NCBI GenBank assembly: GCA_016218915.1
Contig: JACRCQ010000051.1
Location: 1 to 64,000, forward strand
DNA: 64,000 nt
Origin: Deltaproteobacteria bacterium
Lineage (GTDB): Bacteria > Myxococcota_A > Polyangia > Polyangiales > Polyangiaceae
Direction: 5' to 3'
Shown here: in pieces, positions 27,701 through 34,279 of the stretch
How positions within the stretch are numbered: position 1 is the stretch's first letter
Layout: each line of letters begins with the position of its first letter
The notes under the pieces: model-generated
The model's database searches: none
Told to the model about the DNA's origin: nothing
Seen by the model: the letters and a program-made list of their open reading frames with translations, nothing else
Made by a program: the position numbers and the translations under genes

Positions 27701-28697
27701 GAAGCGTGTGAGCCTTCACCAGCAGGCGCTGCTCTGCAAGGCTCGCCGCATTCGCTGTCGTTACCGTTTCGGCGGCTGTCCTATTTGGCATCAGGGATGG
27801 ATAGACGGGCGTTCCACCAGCGGCGACGCCGAAGACCAACTGTGACTTGGATAGGTCATTCGGGTTTGCGATGATCTCTGCGTACAGGTCGGAACAGTTC
27901 TGCGTCGTTCCTGCCGGTCGAAGAACATCGAGCGCGGCGATGTGAGCCATGACGTTCCTCGCGAGATCACGCGCGACTGCTTTGTTCTCTGTCGTCTGCG
28001 GGGGCACATACCACGCCCCTTCGGGTATTCCCCAAGCCTCGCGATCCGCCGGTTCGAGCGCTTCCACCCCTGTCCACTTGATGGGCGTTACCGTGTCGGC
28101 TACGCGCTCCAATTCGTCCGCGACGCACGCCAGCGTCTCGGCATACAGGGTGGCGGCATCACAGGAAGCGGGCCTTGTCGAAAACAGGTACCAAGCGCCG
28201 TCCACGAACTTGGGTGGCATGACCGGAGTCATTGAGAGAGCAGGTCGCTCCGTGTTTCCCGGATGAACTCCGCATTCAGCAGCTGCCCCCGCTAGCAGCC
28301 ACCACCCGGGGTCCGTGGTGAGCACCGCTCCATCTACCTGTACTTCAGTCGCCGGCTTCATTCCTGGCGAATCCGGCCCACCCAATCCAGAGTCGTTTCT
28401 GGCCCGATACGGGGAGAGCGAACCGGGTGCGGCGATGCCTTCTGCCAGGGCAGGGATGTAGATGGCCTTGTACTTCCCGTCAGAGCCGTGTACGAGTACT
28501 CGAACCCGCGGACCTGGGCCTGGTTGGGTCAGGACTTGTTGGGCCGGTATCCCCACCGCCGTTGGCGGTTCGTTGTCCGACCCACAGCCGACCAGCACCA
28601 GCGCAACACTGCCAGCGCGTGCCATGCGCGTAGCCAGGCGGAGCCCCATCTTGCTGGTCCGTAGCTTCGCTGACCACGGAAATCGTTGCCTCATCAT
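21798..28697 (-). CDS. Large lipoprotein with Tc-toxin-subunit-A-like C-terminus
   Basis: A 2299-residue protein starting at the ATG after a GGAGG site at 28697. The signal peptide ends VLVGC (Cys38). The N-terminal 1400 residues are helical with scattered cysteines. Residues about 1530-1850 are predicted long helices or coiled coil (SIRSARQQIDIIVLQGKIEQ, then REYKLSRRRYEAALQNARQ). Next come a Gly-rich linker, a carbohydrate-binding-like beta module (QTVQVLTPGPYVLSWYDQ) and a final 170 residues. These have the layout of the TcA C-terminal TcB-binding region: NLRHLTVALNL, then TMPVSTADQGLL, then GTYRLRIWE, then LEDVQMVLKYRYW. The TcA link is by layout and weak motif, not proven. The stop is 58 bases from the RHS gene start, so the two are one operon. 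Confidence 0.7.
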   Translation of the reverse strand: MMRQRFPWSAKLRTSKMGLRLATRMARAGSVALVLVGCGSDNEPPTAVGIPAQQVLTQPGPGPRVRVLVHGSDGKYKAIYIPALAEGIAAPGSLSPYRARNDSGLGGPDSPGMKPATEVQVDGAVLTTDPGWWLLAGAAAECGVHPGNTERPALSMTPVMPPKFVDGAWYLFSTRPASCDAATLYAETLACVADELERVADTVTPIKWTGVEALEPADREAWGIPEGAWYVPPQTTENKAVARDLARNVMAHIAALDVLRPAGTTQNCSDLYAEIIANPNDLSKSQLVFGVAAGGTPVYPSLMPNRTAAETVTTANAASLAEQRLLVKAHTLRATAKLLGHSVKSAMQEDLSSAEMGRAKAADLSGSTRAAWGVNAEGKVLRHGTYAHALRVLEGRLEINQQNAPAADPACGGLPAAELVKKANGPATDARLGFSKAMTPGQQEADCLVQDLGIVIAHPEGGDFQSLKDAVSSQAVVRGAQATGIDASNPAHASAWDAFQSGPFAAKLKARVDAIPEANLRHGLSANANLYALLTNQSSQSLAAPACGSNGLKCANLKTYELESVGGVALKDGIPKPDITIPIAARAAQARAASQCGVGLFGAPLEENLKANIEDSMVAMQGPFGLGQSLGKRLVVLREIAAAHSASLPSGAKLQNLAEAAVAETGAWAGKTQVAVSALPDGTTGNASSLNVIIAGIAPQDLGLTNEVDLYDQFVVVFGPPELADCVTGNRQSCPDSYAAFKNVAPASATHTSLTSDAQERKAYGMDGVVLSLNFAASTISPTGIVPIGNSSGEENVLYVVQKHDPNKSGSKGKVIASTPIRLANETIVAPVSDLRDDLLDKVVGVPGEWALDGCKAGKPSPAESKSYCVEGLERDMFVPLENELTSNSDSFENSWKHYLELAKSAAAEADALGRQMIEEGLRIELRKEAAQDELGELCGTYGAADKIVFEGGKVKQPTEGDALRACLEEDKHPIVYLAAMPENGTNAAFIKKNMLLCTDGNGNDGPGKTNPLCKRTEFNDVASLDLATWATVPAAEEIECRGPALSVNSLKTGFIPLKTSEAVSTRFWMEPKRLAMASGRLRLQVREDFEWQLLRDGTVEMSSLPDSEVFPGCLRADATKDCSPARAQGIVDYTLAFRKVDKYVYRPGFIDYNNEYCDGKKFASSGGAYFCIHPTESDENRVILWRVEGAVWTMASMGGYVPSTMFEAPMLVVDFADSSWTAQGPGGGSLSAWDATVFGDGVLEQSGQGTFQLKNYSVAERNLLGQAKLVETNAFWPVYYEEIPGWLRDSYQKLKDNSPHAFKSVMTKLDGQSCQDLETQVGTPAEIGKLVNAMGGLICASQFMAGPESAFYDFGAWSKLSYLKNSGGFYEPGIGACYKYNQWPTDPYGYQGVFDGPTLNNCGPIDHNLPSERPKGTRLKGFINSYRAPDPCAGLAQLAGATVLACRFSGLGDITTPMPMPQLQTTADIRLVEEWVFGEAQRARLILSRLYLEQIPKRVVADIKLGTAGSGSKDGAHGVMVAELEPALREVVSAWSSIENELAALGGSIRSARQQIDIIVLQGKIEQTKLAISQVQLSAAVAERTAQVMSGFSSMITNNPTQFLNGGISAGNGIAQLDYLAQQKALTADLQKFSEQQNNAELVKALIDLGNATTQHHAGLVQALNQLWSSTSRALAKAHEIRNLERKAQMAAAKAKGEPYVMIDDEPVAIPVNAVYDREYKLSRRRYEAALQNARQLAYYARLAIEQRIGRRLNAIMSPVGPMAAPASWADEVCRLGGLNYEDLSTVTLPLDGDAGTPVETGGSGGFPGVSVNTDVLADMLAEASPYVGDYVSKLESFVEHYNVQNPFHEGDDTVVLSVRDDIVAQTKTCSVPAPNLLYFSGALDRWDGVATGPFIGWARSACDPAATTCLQVLPQEALASLTDPPATYAPVPPGGAGEGRATWLRMAPVAEATPWNGPVSSYPGVSQTVQVLTPGPYVLSWYDQARNSDGSLPAETDPVTVYQVSLVGPDGNAVASASPVPYRPVESGAAGAGAWSARHEITVLVSTAGDYTLSFSVGTNETAPPSVVIANVQLEAVASEQGGAGLFYLTEASRDTSVRCPSAKPSELRAAFERRCGPNNECYYELINPITIEPQLLETQSTYFNGKFARGNYNLRHLTVALNLAGTGLLDCSVAQSSSCYATGTVRYTLEHDAFKADIVSGVWDGKLESQSFNFGGAGLFRAQALAAERFITMPVSTADQGLLSQAGIEKGEFMGRPMSGTYRLRIWETPELVWSRLEDVQMVLKYRYWSPVKAAP

Positions 28698-28713
28698 GGT
28701 GAAGTTTCCTCCA

Positions 28714-30897
28714 TTAGGGAACATCGCTTGCACAGCGCACACCGTTGATTGCCCAATTTGTCGACGCGTCCTCGGTCTTGCGCGCCGCTGCACGGAATCG
28801 CGTATCAGCAGAGCCGAGCGCTCCTCCGCGAGTTCTGCGCGAGACGTTGAATTGCAGAGCTGCGCAGTTGTTGCACGTGCCACCGAGCAAGGAGTAGTCG
28901 CTGTCGGATTCCGTTCCGTCCAGGACCCACTCGAATACGCCGCCTGCCAGATCAAGATGACCCCATCGGCTGGCTCCTGCGGGGAATTCTCCGACTGGAA
29001 CCTGATCGGCAAGGGTACAGGAAGGTCCGGCGCAGAGATTCTTAAGCAAGGCTGACCCGACCGGAGCCTGCCCCCAAGGGTAGAGTCGGTTCTCCGCGCC
29101 CCCGGCTGCCGCGAATTCCCACTCGGCTTCTGTGGCCAGCCGCTTCCCGTCCCACGCGCAAAACGCAAACGCGGTATACCAGTTGAGGCAGTTCATGGCG
29201 TAGGCCTCGTTGGCGCCGGGAGTGTCGGTCCAGACCTGAGTACCGAACGCGCATTTGATCTTGAGAATGAGGGCTTGTTGCGTCGTGGGAAGTGACGAAT
29301 TCCAGGCTGGACTCCAACCGCTATTCGGGATACTTGGGTTTTCGCCAGCGCCGGCTGGTGGCGCAGTGCCGTCGTACTGCTCGACGAAGCGTCGAAACCG
29401 GCTCAGCGTGACTTCGTACTTGTCAAGGCGGTATTGGGCGACATTTCCCGTGTGCTCGGGCATCTCTGACGGGTAGCAGGTCATGCCGACCGGACACTGG
29501 TCCGTGCCGGCCGCCCCGCGCCCGCGCGGGTAGCTCCCTCCGGGAAGATCGATACTTGTACAGCAGCTGTCTTGAGCAGTCCCGCACAGAGGCCCTGAGG
29601 AGCAGGACTGGCTCAGGCCGCCGTAGGTGGTCTCAACGGCGAACGGGGCGATAACGATTCCACCGGGAGCGTCGAACACGACGCCGTTCTTGGTCCCGAA
29701 GCTTCCGGTCGGTGTGCAGCGAAAATCCACGCTGGTTGCGGACACCGAGAGAACCTGCATGGAGCTGCAGTCGGTGAGGACTGGCGTGATGGTTGGGGGA
29801 AGGCACGTACCCTTGATATTGAAGAGTGTGGATTGGTTTCGGGTTGCCGTTGTGGGAGTGACGGAGGAAACCGCGGCTGGGCACTCGCAGGTAGCGTTCA
29901 CGCATTGAGCTCCAGCGGCACACGGGTGATTGCAGGAGCCGCAGTTGTCGGAACTGCTTTTCAGGTCCACGCAGTGCCCACCGCATGGGGTCATCTCGGT
30001 CGGGCACTTGCAGAGCCCCTGCTCGCATGTTGCGCCTGTCGGGCAAGCGATATTGCAGTCTCCGCAATGGGCGGTGTCATTCGACTTATCTACACAATCG
30101 GAGACCCCGGGGCAGCTATTCTGGGGCTTGCAGGCGCACATGCCCTGCTGGCATTGCTCTTTGGCGTCAGGGCAGGTCGCGCCATCATCGGCGATTCCGT
30201 CGCAGTCCTGGTCCTGGCCGTCGCACGTTTCCTGGGCGCCGGGGTGAGCGGCATTGTTGGAGTCATTGCAGTCGTCTCCGCCGCAGGCGATGGGCGGATG
30301 GCCGTCACCATCCGTGTCAAGCACCAGGAAAGCGCATGTGCCTGTCTTGCAGTCGATGTTCGTCTTGCACGGGTCGCTCTGCCACAAGGACAGACAGTCC
30401 GCTGTAGTTTGACATGTAGGGGCTGCCACGCATCCTTTGACGATGTCGCACATTTGCCCAGCGGCACATGCACTCGGGTTGGGCGGCGCTGCGGGGTAGT
30501 GAGCGCACTTCCCGTTGTCGCAGGAGTCGATGGTGCAGCCTATGAGGTCATCGCAGACAGGGTCGGGGTTGGATTGGCACTCGCCCGGGTGCGGACCGTC
30601 GGCCGAGTCCGGGGATGTCGAGTCGACAACGGCATGGTCCACATCGGTGTCGGGCGAGGTTCCTTTGTCCTCAGCACCGTCGAATCCGGCGTGGTCCGTA
30701 GCTGAGTCTGGCAGCGCTGCGTCTTCCGCCTTCGTCGCATCGACTTCGAACGCCGGTCCGTCGGTAGCTGCCGGGCCTGAGTCTCCGACCAGCGGCTTCT
30801 CGAACAGTTCAGCATCTCCGCCTGAGCATCCCAGACCGGTCCCTCCAACCAAGCCCAGAAGGAATCCAGCTGCCCATCGCCAAAATCGCTTGCACAT
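28714..30897 (-). CDS. Lipoprotein with Cys-rich region and FGE-sulfatase (SUMF1) fold domain
   Basis: A 727-residue protein. The signal peptide ends GLGC (Cys24), followed by an Asp/Ala/Thr-rich acidic linker. Cys-rich modules follow at about 105-400 (GGDDCNDSNNAAHPGAQETC, a MopC/metal-binding-like unit, and repeated CGDCN/CGSCN units). An IPT-like beta module comes next. The last 280 residues are an FGE-sulfatase domain: YRLDKYEVTLSRFRRF, MNCLNWYTAFAFCAWDGKRL, ATEAEWEFAAAGG, LDLAGGVFEWVLDG, RRTRGGALG. Members of this fold are either formylglycine-generating enzymes or, more often, non-catalytic binding domains; the catalytic Cys pair of true FGE is not evident to me. The stop is 16 bases before the TcA-like gene, so it is the first gene of the toxin operon. 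Confidence 0.85.
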   Translation of the reverse strand: MCKRFWRWAAGFLLGLVGGTGLGCSGGDAELFEKPLVGDSGPAATDGPAFEVDATKAEDAALPDSATDHAGFDGAEDKGTSPDTDVDHAVVDSTSPDSADGPHPGECQSNPDPVCDDLIGCTIDSCDNGKCAHYPAAPPNPSACAAGQMCDIVKGCVAAPTCQTTADCLSLWQSDPCKTNIDCKTGTCAFLVLDTDGDGHPPIACGGDDCNDSNNAAHPGAQETCDGQDQDCDGIADDGATCPDAKEQCQQGMCACKPQNSCPGVSDCVDKSNDTAHCGDCNIACPTGATCEQGLCKCPTEMTPCGGHCVDLKSSSDNCGSCNHPCAAGAQCVNATCECPAAVSSVTPTTATRNQSTLFNIKGTCLPPTITPVLTDCSSMQVLSVSATSVDFRCTPTGSFGTKNGVVFDAPGGIVIAPFAVETTYGGLSQSCSSGPLCGTAQDSCCTSIDLPGGSYPRGRGAAGTDQCPVGMTCYPSEMPEHTGNVAQYRLDKYEVTLSRFRRFVEQYDGTAPPAGAGENPSIPNSGWSPAWNSSLPTTQQALILKIKCAFGTQVWTDTPGANEAYAMNCLNWYTAFAFCAWDGKRLATEAEWEFAAAGGAENRLYPWGQAPVGSALLKNLCAGPSCTLADQVPVGEFPAGASRWGHLDLAGGVFEWVLDGTESDSDYSLLGGTCNNCAALQFNVSRRTRGGALGSADTRFRAAARKTEDASTNWAINGVRCASDVP

Positions 30898-30959
30898 CTC
30901 AGGCCTCCGGACGTGAAGGGAAGTCCCCGATTTTCTACTGCCAGGCGGAGAGCTTCGAT

Positions 30960-31048
30960 ATGGCGGGAAACCGTTACCGACGCGGTCGCTCAACCTCCGG
31001 TTCTCAAAGCGAAATTTGTTCAGCCTTTCATGGCGGTTTCCCGCCATG
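30960..31048. promoter_or_regulatory. Inverted-repeat operator candidate in a divergent promoter region
   Basis: Between the minus-strand toxin operon (starts 30897) and the plus-strand lipoprotein (starts 31175) lies ATGGCGGGAAACCG at 30960-30973. Its perfect reverse complement is at 31034-31047. The second copy is itself half of a perfect hairpin at 31029-31048 (CATGGCGG, loop TTTC, CCGCCATG). The spacing and the divergent location suit a repressor or activator binding both promoters. No protein can be named. Confidence 0.5.
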
Positions 31049-31174
31049 GACAACTTCGTGGCGATGTGCTGCGAGGCCGGGCGTGTGGGTCTGGGCCCGC
31101 CACCGCGGGCTCTCTGTTGAGATGACCGCCCGTGGAGTTGATCCCTTCAACCGCATCCGCTAGAGTTTCGGATC

Positions 31175-32095
31175 ATGAGTCAAGTGATTTGGACACGCGG
31201 AGTACTGATTTCAACCATTTTCGCAGCGGCTTCTTTCTTGGTCGTGGCATGCGGCAGTGACACGACGAGCACCGGAGGACCAGCCGGGGAGGGGGGGGCT
31301 GCAGGCTTGGGCGGGCAGGGCGGTTCAGGTGGTACCGACGATGCTGCGGCTGGAGGAGGCTCCGGTGGCGGCGCTGGGGGTGGTCAGCAAACCGAAACGC
31401 GAGGTCCTGAGTTTCGCGTGTGGATGGCGCAAGGTCGGGACGAGGTCAACAATCCGTGGTGGCACGCGTTGCTGAATATTCATGGGACATCCTGTTCTTT
31501 TCGCGTTATGGGCCCGTGTGAGCAACTTGTGTCGTGCAGCGGCCCTTCGGCGTTCCCTTCCGCGGGCACTGTTCGGATCGAAGGGGTAAAGACCCCCGTC
31601 ATCTTCACCGACAAGGGGGCTGGAGTGTATGAAGATCAGCAGGGGAAGGGGGCACTATTGTTTGACGGAGGAGAAACCTTGACTGTGGCTGCGGAAGGAG
31701 GTCCTACCGTAAGCGGGGGCGACGTTCCGAAGTTCCAAGAGAACCTGATTGCACCTTCTGCCCTGGTCGTGACAGCTCCATCGTTTGACGACTTCCCTCC
31801 GATCGACAAGCCGATTGGTATCGCGTGGACGCCCTTTCAGGGAGGGTTCGTCTTTCTGCAGATCGCTGCCAAGGACGTGCAGGATGCCATCTTCTGTCGC
31901 TTGCCCTCTGACGCCGGGACGGCGACCCTGCCAGCGGAGGTCATGGCCCAGTTTTCCCCAGGACCGGGCAACTGTCTGACCGTCTTATCAGCGGGATACG
32001 AGCGATTCCAGGCGGGGGAATTCAGCGTCGAACTCCAGGCCATGTATGTTGGAACCCGTCCAGACGGAAAGATCGCAGGCGCCTGCTCGAAGTAG
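31175..32095 (+). CDS. Lipoprotein with Gly-rich linker, unknown
   Basis: A 306-residue protein with signal peptide ending FLVVAC (Cys26). A Gly/Ala/Ser linker of about 40 residues follows (GGPAGEGGAAGLGGQGG and the like), the usual spacer of myxobacterial lipoproteins. The globular part from about residue 70 has beta-rich stretches and CSFRVMGPCEQLVSC, and it ends with FSVELQAMYVGTRPDGKIAG. No enzyme motif is seen. It is transcribed away from the toxin operon and may be co-regulated with it through the inverted repeat upstream. Confidence 0.75.
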   Translation: MSQVIWTRGVLISTIFAAASFLVVACGSDTTSTGGPAGEGGAAGLGGQGGSGGTDDAAAGGGSGGGAGGGQQTETRGPEFRVWMAQGRDEVNNPWWHALLNIHGTSCSFRVMGPCEQLVSCSGPSAFPSAGTVRIEGVKTPVIFTDKGAGVYEDQQGKGALLFDGGETLTVAAEGGPTVSGGDVPKFQENLIAPSALVVTAPSFDDFPPIDKPIGIAWTPFQGGFVFLQIAAKDVQDAIFCRLPSDAGTATLPAEVMAQFSPGPGNCLTVLSAGYERFQAGEFSVELQAMYVGTRPDGKIAGACSK

Positions 32096-32132
32096 AGCTC
32101 TATCGCTCTCGGACCCGCCTGCCACGCAACCT

Positions 32133-32576
32133 TCAAGCCTGCTGAACCAGCGCGAAATAGGAAGCAAGTAGCTCGGTCCGGCGTGTGGTGTCCGATTTCT
32201 CCAGGAGATCGGTGACATGGTGTTCCACAGTCCGCACTTTCGTGCCCAAGACTTCTGCCACTTCACGATTCTGCAAGCCGGCAGCCACGAGTTCGAGCAC
32301 TTCGGCCTGACGTCGAGTCAGGTGCCATAGTCTGCTGGCATGCTGCAGCCTCGGATCTCCCGTCGCGGATGACCTTGGAGCCTGCTTCGGTGCGGGGAGC
32401 GACTGCACCGGTTCCGCCACGAGCTTGAACCGGGAATTGCGAAGGGCCGCCACTACCGCGTCCGTCGCTGCGCCGCTACAAGTCTCATGGGCTGCCTTCG
32501 CGGGCGCGCGCAAGTCGTCACGCCTGACGTAGATCACGGCGTTGATTGCACGCCATGCACCCCTTCGCTTCGCCAT
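32133..32576 (-). CDS. LuxR-type helix-turn-helix regulator without receiver domain
   Basis: A 147-residue protein starting at the ATG behind a GGAAGGACC site. The C-terminal 65 residues are a GerE/LuxR helix-turn-helix: HLTRRQAEVLELVAAGLQNR, then EVAEVLGTKVRTVEHHV, then TDLLEKSDTTRRTELLAS. The N-terminal 80 residues are basic and show no receiver, PAS or autoinducer-binding features, so this is a short LuxR-type regulator. It is convergent with 31175-32095, only 37 bases apart, with no obvious terminator between them. Its targets are unknown. Confidence 0.8.
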   Translation of the reverse strand: MAKRRGAWRAINAVIYVRRDDLRAPAKAAHETCSGAATDAVVAALRNSRFKLVAEPVQSLPAPKQAPRSSATGDPRLQHASRLWHLTRRQAEVLELVAAGLQNREVAEVLGTKVRTVEHHVTDLLEKSDTTRRTELLASYFALVQQA

Positions 32577-33054
32577 CGTCGGTCCTTCCGTGGTTGATGC
32601 TTCCCGCTCCCGACCCAACCCTCACGTTGGCAAAGACTCTCTCGTGAGGTGAATGCGCCGCCGAACTCCGGTGTCGCAGAATCCGCATCGAATGACGCGA
32701 GTGGGCGCGCGCCCATGAGGTCCGCTTAGCGCAGATGTGTTCTCGACGCTACTGATCCGTGTATCAAATTGGCAATGGCCCGTCAGCATTGCACGTGCCA
32801 TGCCTACAAAAAGGAGCTGGTTCTGTCCGGACAACCTCGTACGAGGATCGCCGATCGAAACTGCTCAAGACCCGCTTGACAACCGCTCCCGTTTCAGAAC
32901 TCCCGCGATTTACCCTTCCGACTCCATTTCGAAAGCTCTTATTCGCCTGTCCCAAGGAGCCGTGCCTGCCAGCAACATGTGCCAACCCTACGGCACACTC
33001 TGGCCCAGGCTCCCGACGAATTTCGCCTCTTGGATAGCGAAATTCAAGAGCCGT
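32577..33054. other. Intergenic stretch, nothing recognised
   Basis: About 480 bases. It holds the ribosome site of the LuxR-type gene near its left edge, and otherwise no convincing reading frame, tandem repeat or terminator. It is less GC-rich than its neighbours. Confidence 0.4.
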
Positions 33055-33765
33055 CTATTGGAGCAGCCGTATCAGCTCCTCAATCTTCTTGAGTAGCCCG
33101 TCTGCCTCTGCCTGCGCCTTCTTGAGCTGCTCACGGCTCAGCCCCGCAAGGTCCTCGCGACGGAACGCCAGACGCCCGGTCGCCCTGTCCCGTAGCGGCC
33201 TCGCCGACGACCCTATCGCCTTCAGGATCGCAGGCGTGGGCTTCCTGCCGCGCTCCGACCGGTGCTTGCCCCGCTCCTTGCGTACCGCAGACCTGACCCT
33301 CTTGACCGACATCTTCTCGCCCAGCGCCTTGATCGCAAGAGCTTCGATCTTTTCGGGACACCGAAGGGGCAGCAGCTCGAGCCGGTGGCTCGATGGCAAC
33401 AGCCGGAACCGCGCTTGCGCAGGCAGCGTCCTGCTTAGCACCGCAAGCTGGAGCGCCTTTCCCAGAAACGCCCTGCGAACCGGCAGGCTCAGCGACTCGC
33501 AGCGTCGCTCGAGCAGGCGCAGGGATACGTGCTTCGCATGGCTTGTCGACGCGTACAGCGCCGGGTCATCGTTGTAGAAGGTCCGAAGCAGCAGCTCCCC
33601 GACCTCCTCCATTCCAAGGGCCACGGTCCGTCCGAGTATGGCGCGGATCTCCAGGGCGACCCGGTCGACCAGCTCCTCGTCGCCGTCCGTCGCGCAGACC
33701 GGCAGCTGGGCACGGGCGATCTCGGTCTGCGGGGCTCTGAGCTCTGCCTTCTCGGATTTTTCCAC
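33055..33765 (-). CDS. Conserved-looking protein with ParB-like helical segment
   Basis: A 236-residue protein. I choose the GTG at 33765 because AGGAGG stands six bases before it; a longer GTG start at 33816 lacks such a site. It has no signal peptide. The middle reads LLLRTFYNDDPALYAST, then VSLRLLERRCESLSLP. The segment SSHRLELLPLRCPEKIEALA followed by GEKMSVKRVRSAVRKERG recalls the ParB/KorB stretch that follows the helix-turn-helix ('GHARALL..P.K...LA...EGLSVR..E.LV'). The C-terminus is a Lys/Gln-rich helix (LSREQLKKAQAEADGLLKK). A DNA-binding role is inferred. It is not next to parA. Confidence 0.6.
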   Translation of the reverse strand: MEKSEKAELRAPQTEIARAQLPVCATDGDEELVDRVALEIRAILGRTVALGMEEVGELLLRTFYNDDPALYASTSHAKHVSLRLLERRCESLSLPVRRAFLGKALQLAVLSRTLPAQARFRLLPSSHRLELLPLRCPEKIEALAIKALGEKMSVKRVRSAVRKERGKHRSERGRKPTPAILKAIGSSARPLRDRATGRLAFRREDLAGLSREQLKKAQAEADGLLKKIEELIRLLQ

Positions 33766-34057
33766 CGGCGGCCTCCTGAGGGTGAAGGGTCTTGCCTGCC
33801 CCCCAAATGTCGCCACCCCCCCCGAGAGATCACGCCGCAGATACGAATTTGCATTTTTGGGTGTCTCGACGTCGAGATGTGCTCGGTCCGCAGCACATTC
33901 TTCGAGGTTTTCGATTAGGAGCTGCGCGACAACCGCCCAAATACAAATTTTCGCATCATCCAGGGTTGGAGCAAATCGGTGTTCAAACGTTCAAACAAGT
34001 GAGCACGCGTCGGGATCAATTACCTCACCCCCGCCCTGCGCTTGCTGTCCGCGCGAG

Positions 34058-34199
34058 CCCCTCTCCTGATCAGCCGCATCCCACGACAACCCTCTGCGGC
34101 GGCAGGAGAGGGGCCGCAGGGTGTCGCTGCTGCTCAACTCGTAGCCCTCTCCTCCCGCCGCCACGCTTCAGGCATGGGGCGCGGCGGAGAGGAGGGGGC
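34058..34199. repeat. REP-like pair of long hairpins
   Basis: CCCCTCTCCTG at 34058-34068 is mirrored by CAGGAGAGGGG at 34103-34113. A second, imperfect inverted pair (CCCTCTCCTCCCGCCGCC near 34145, with GCGGCGGAGAGGAGGG near 34181) follows. There is no T-run, so it is not a clear terminator. The remaining 33.8-34.28 kb gap between two minus-strand genes holds no gene. Confidence 0.55.
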
Positions 34200-34279
34200 G
34201 AGTGCGGATCGCTGCGTGGCGTGGGGGGGAGGTGAAAAAGACCCGTCGCTGGACCAGAGTTGACATCGAGTCGCTGTCC

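Noticed and set aside
28714..30897. A functional formylglycine-generating enzyme with a sulfatase partner
   Set aside because: No sulfatase gene is near and the catalytic Cys pair is not evident; FGE-fold binding domains are far more common.
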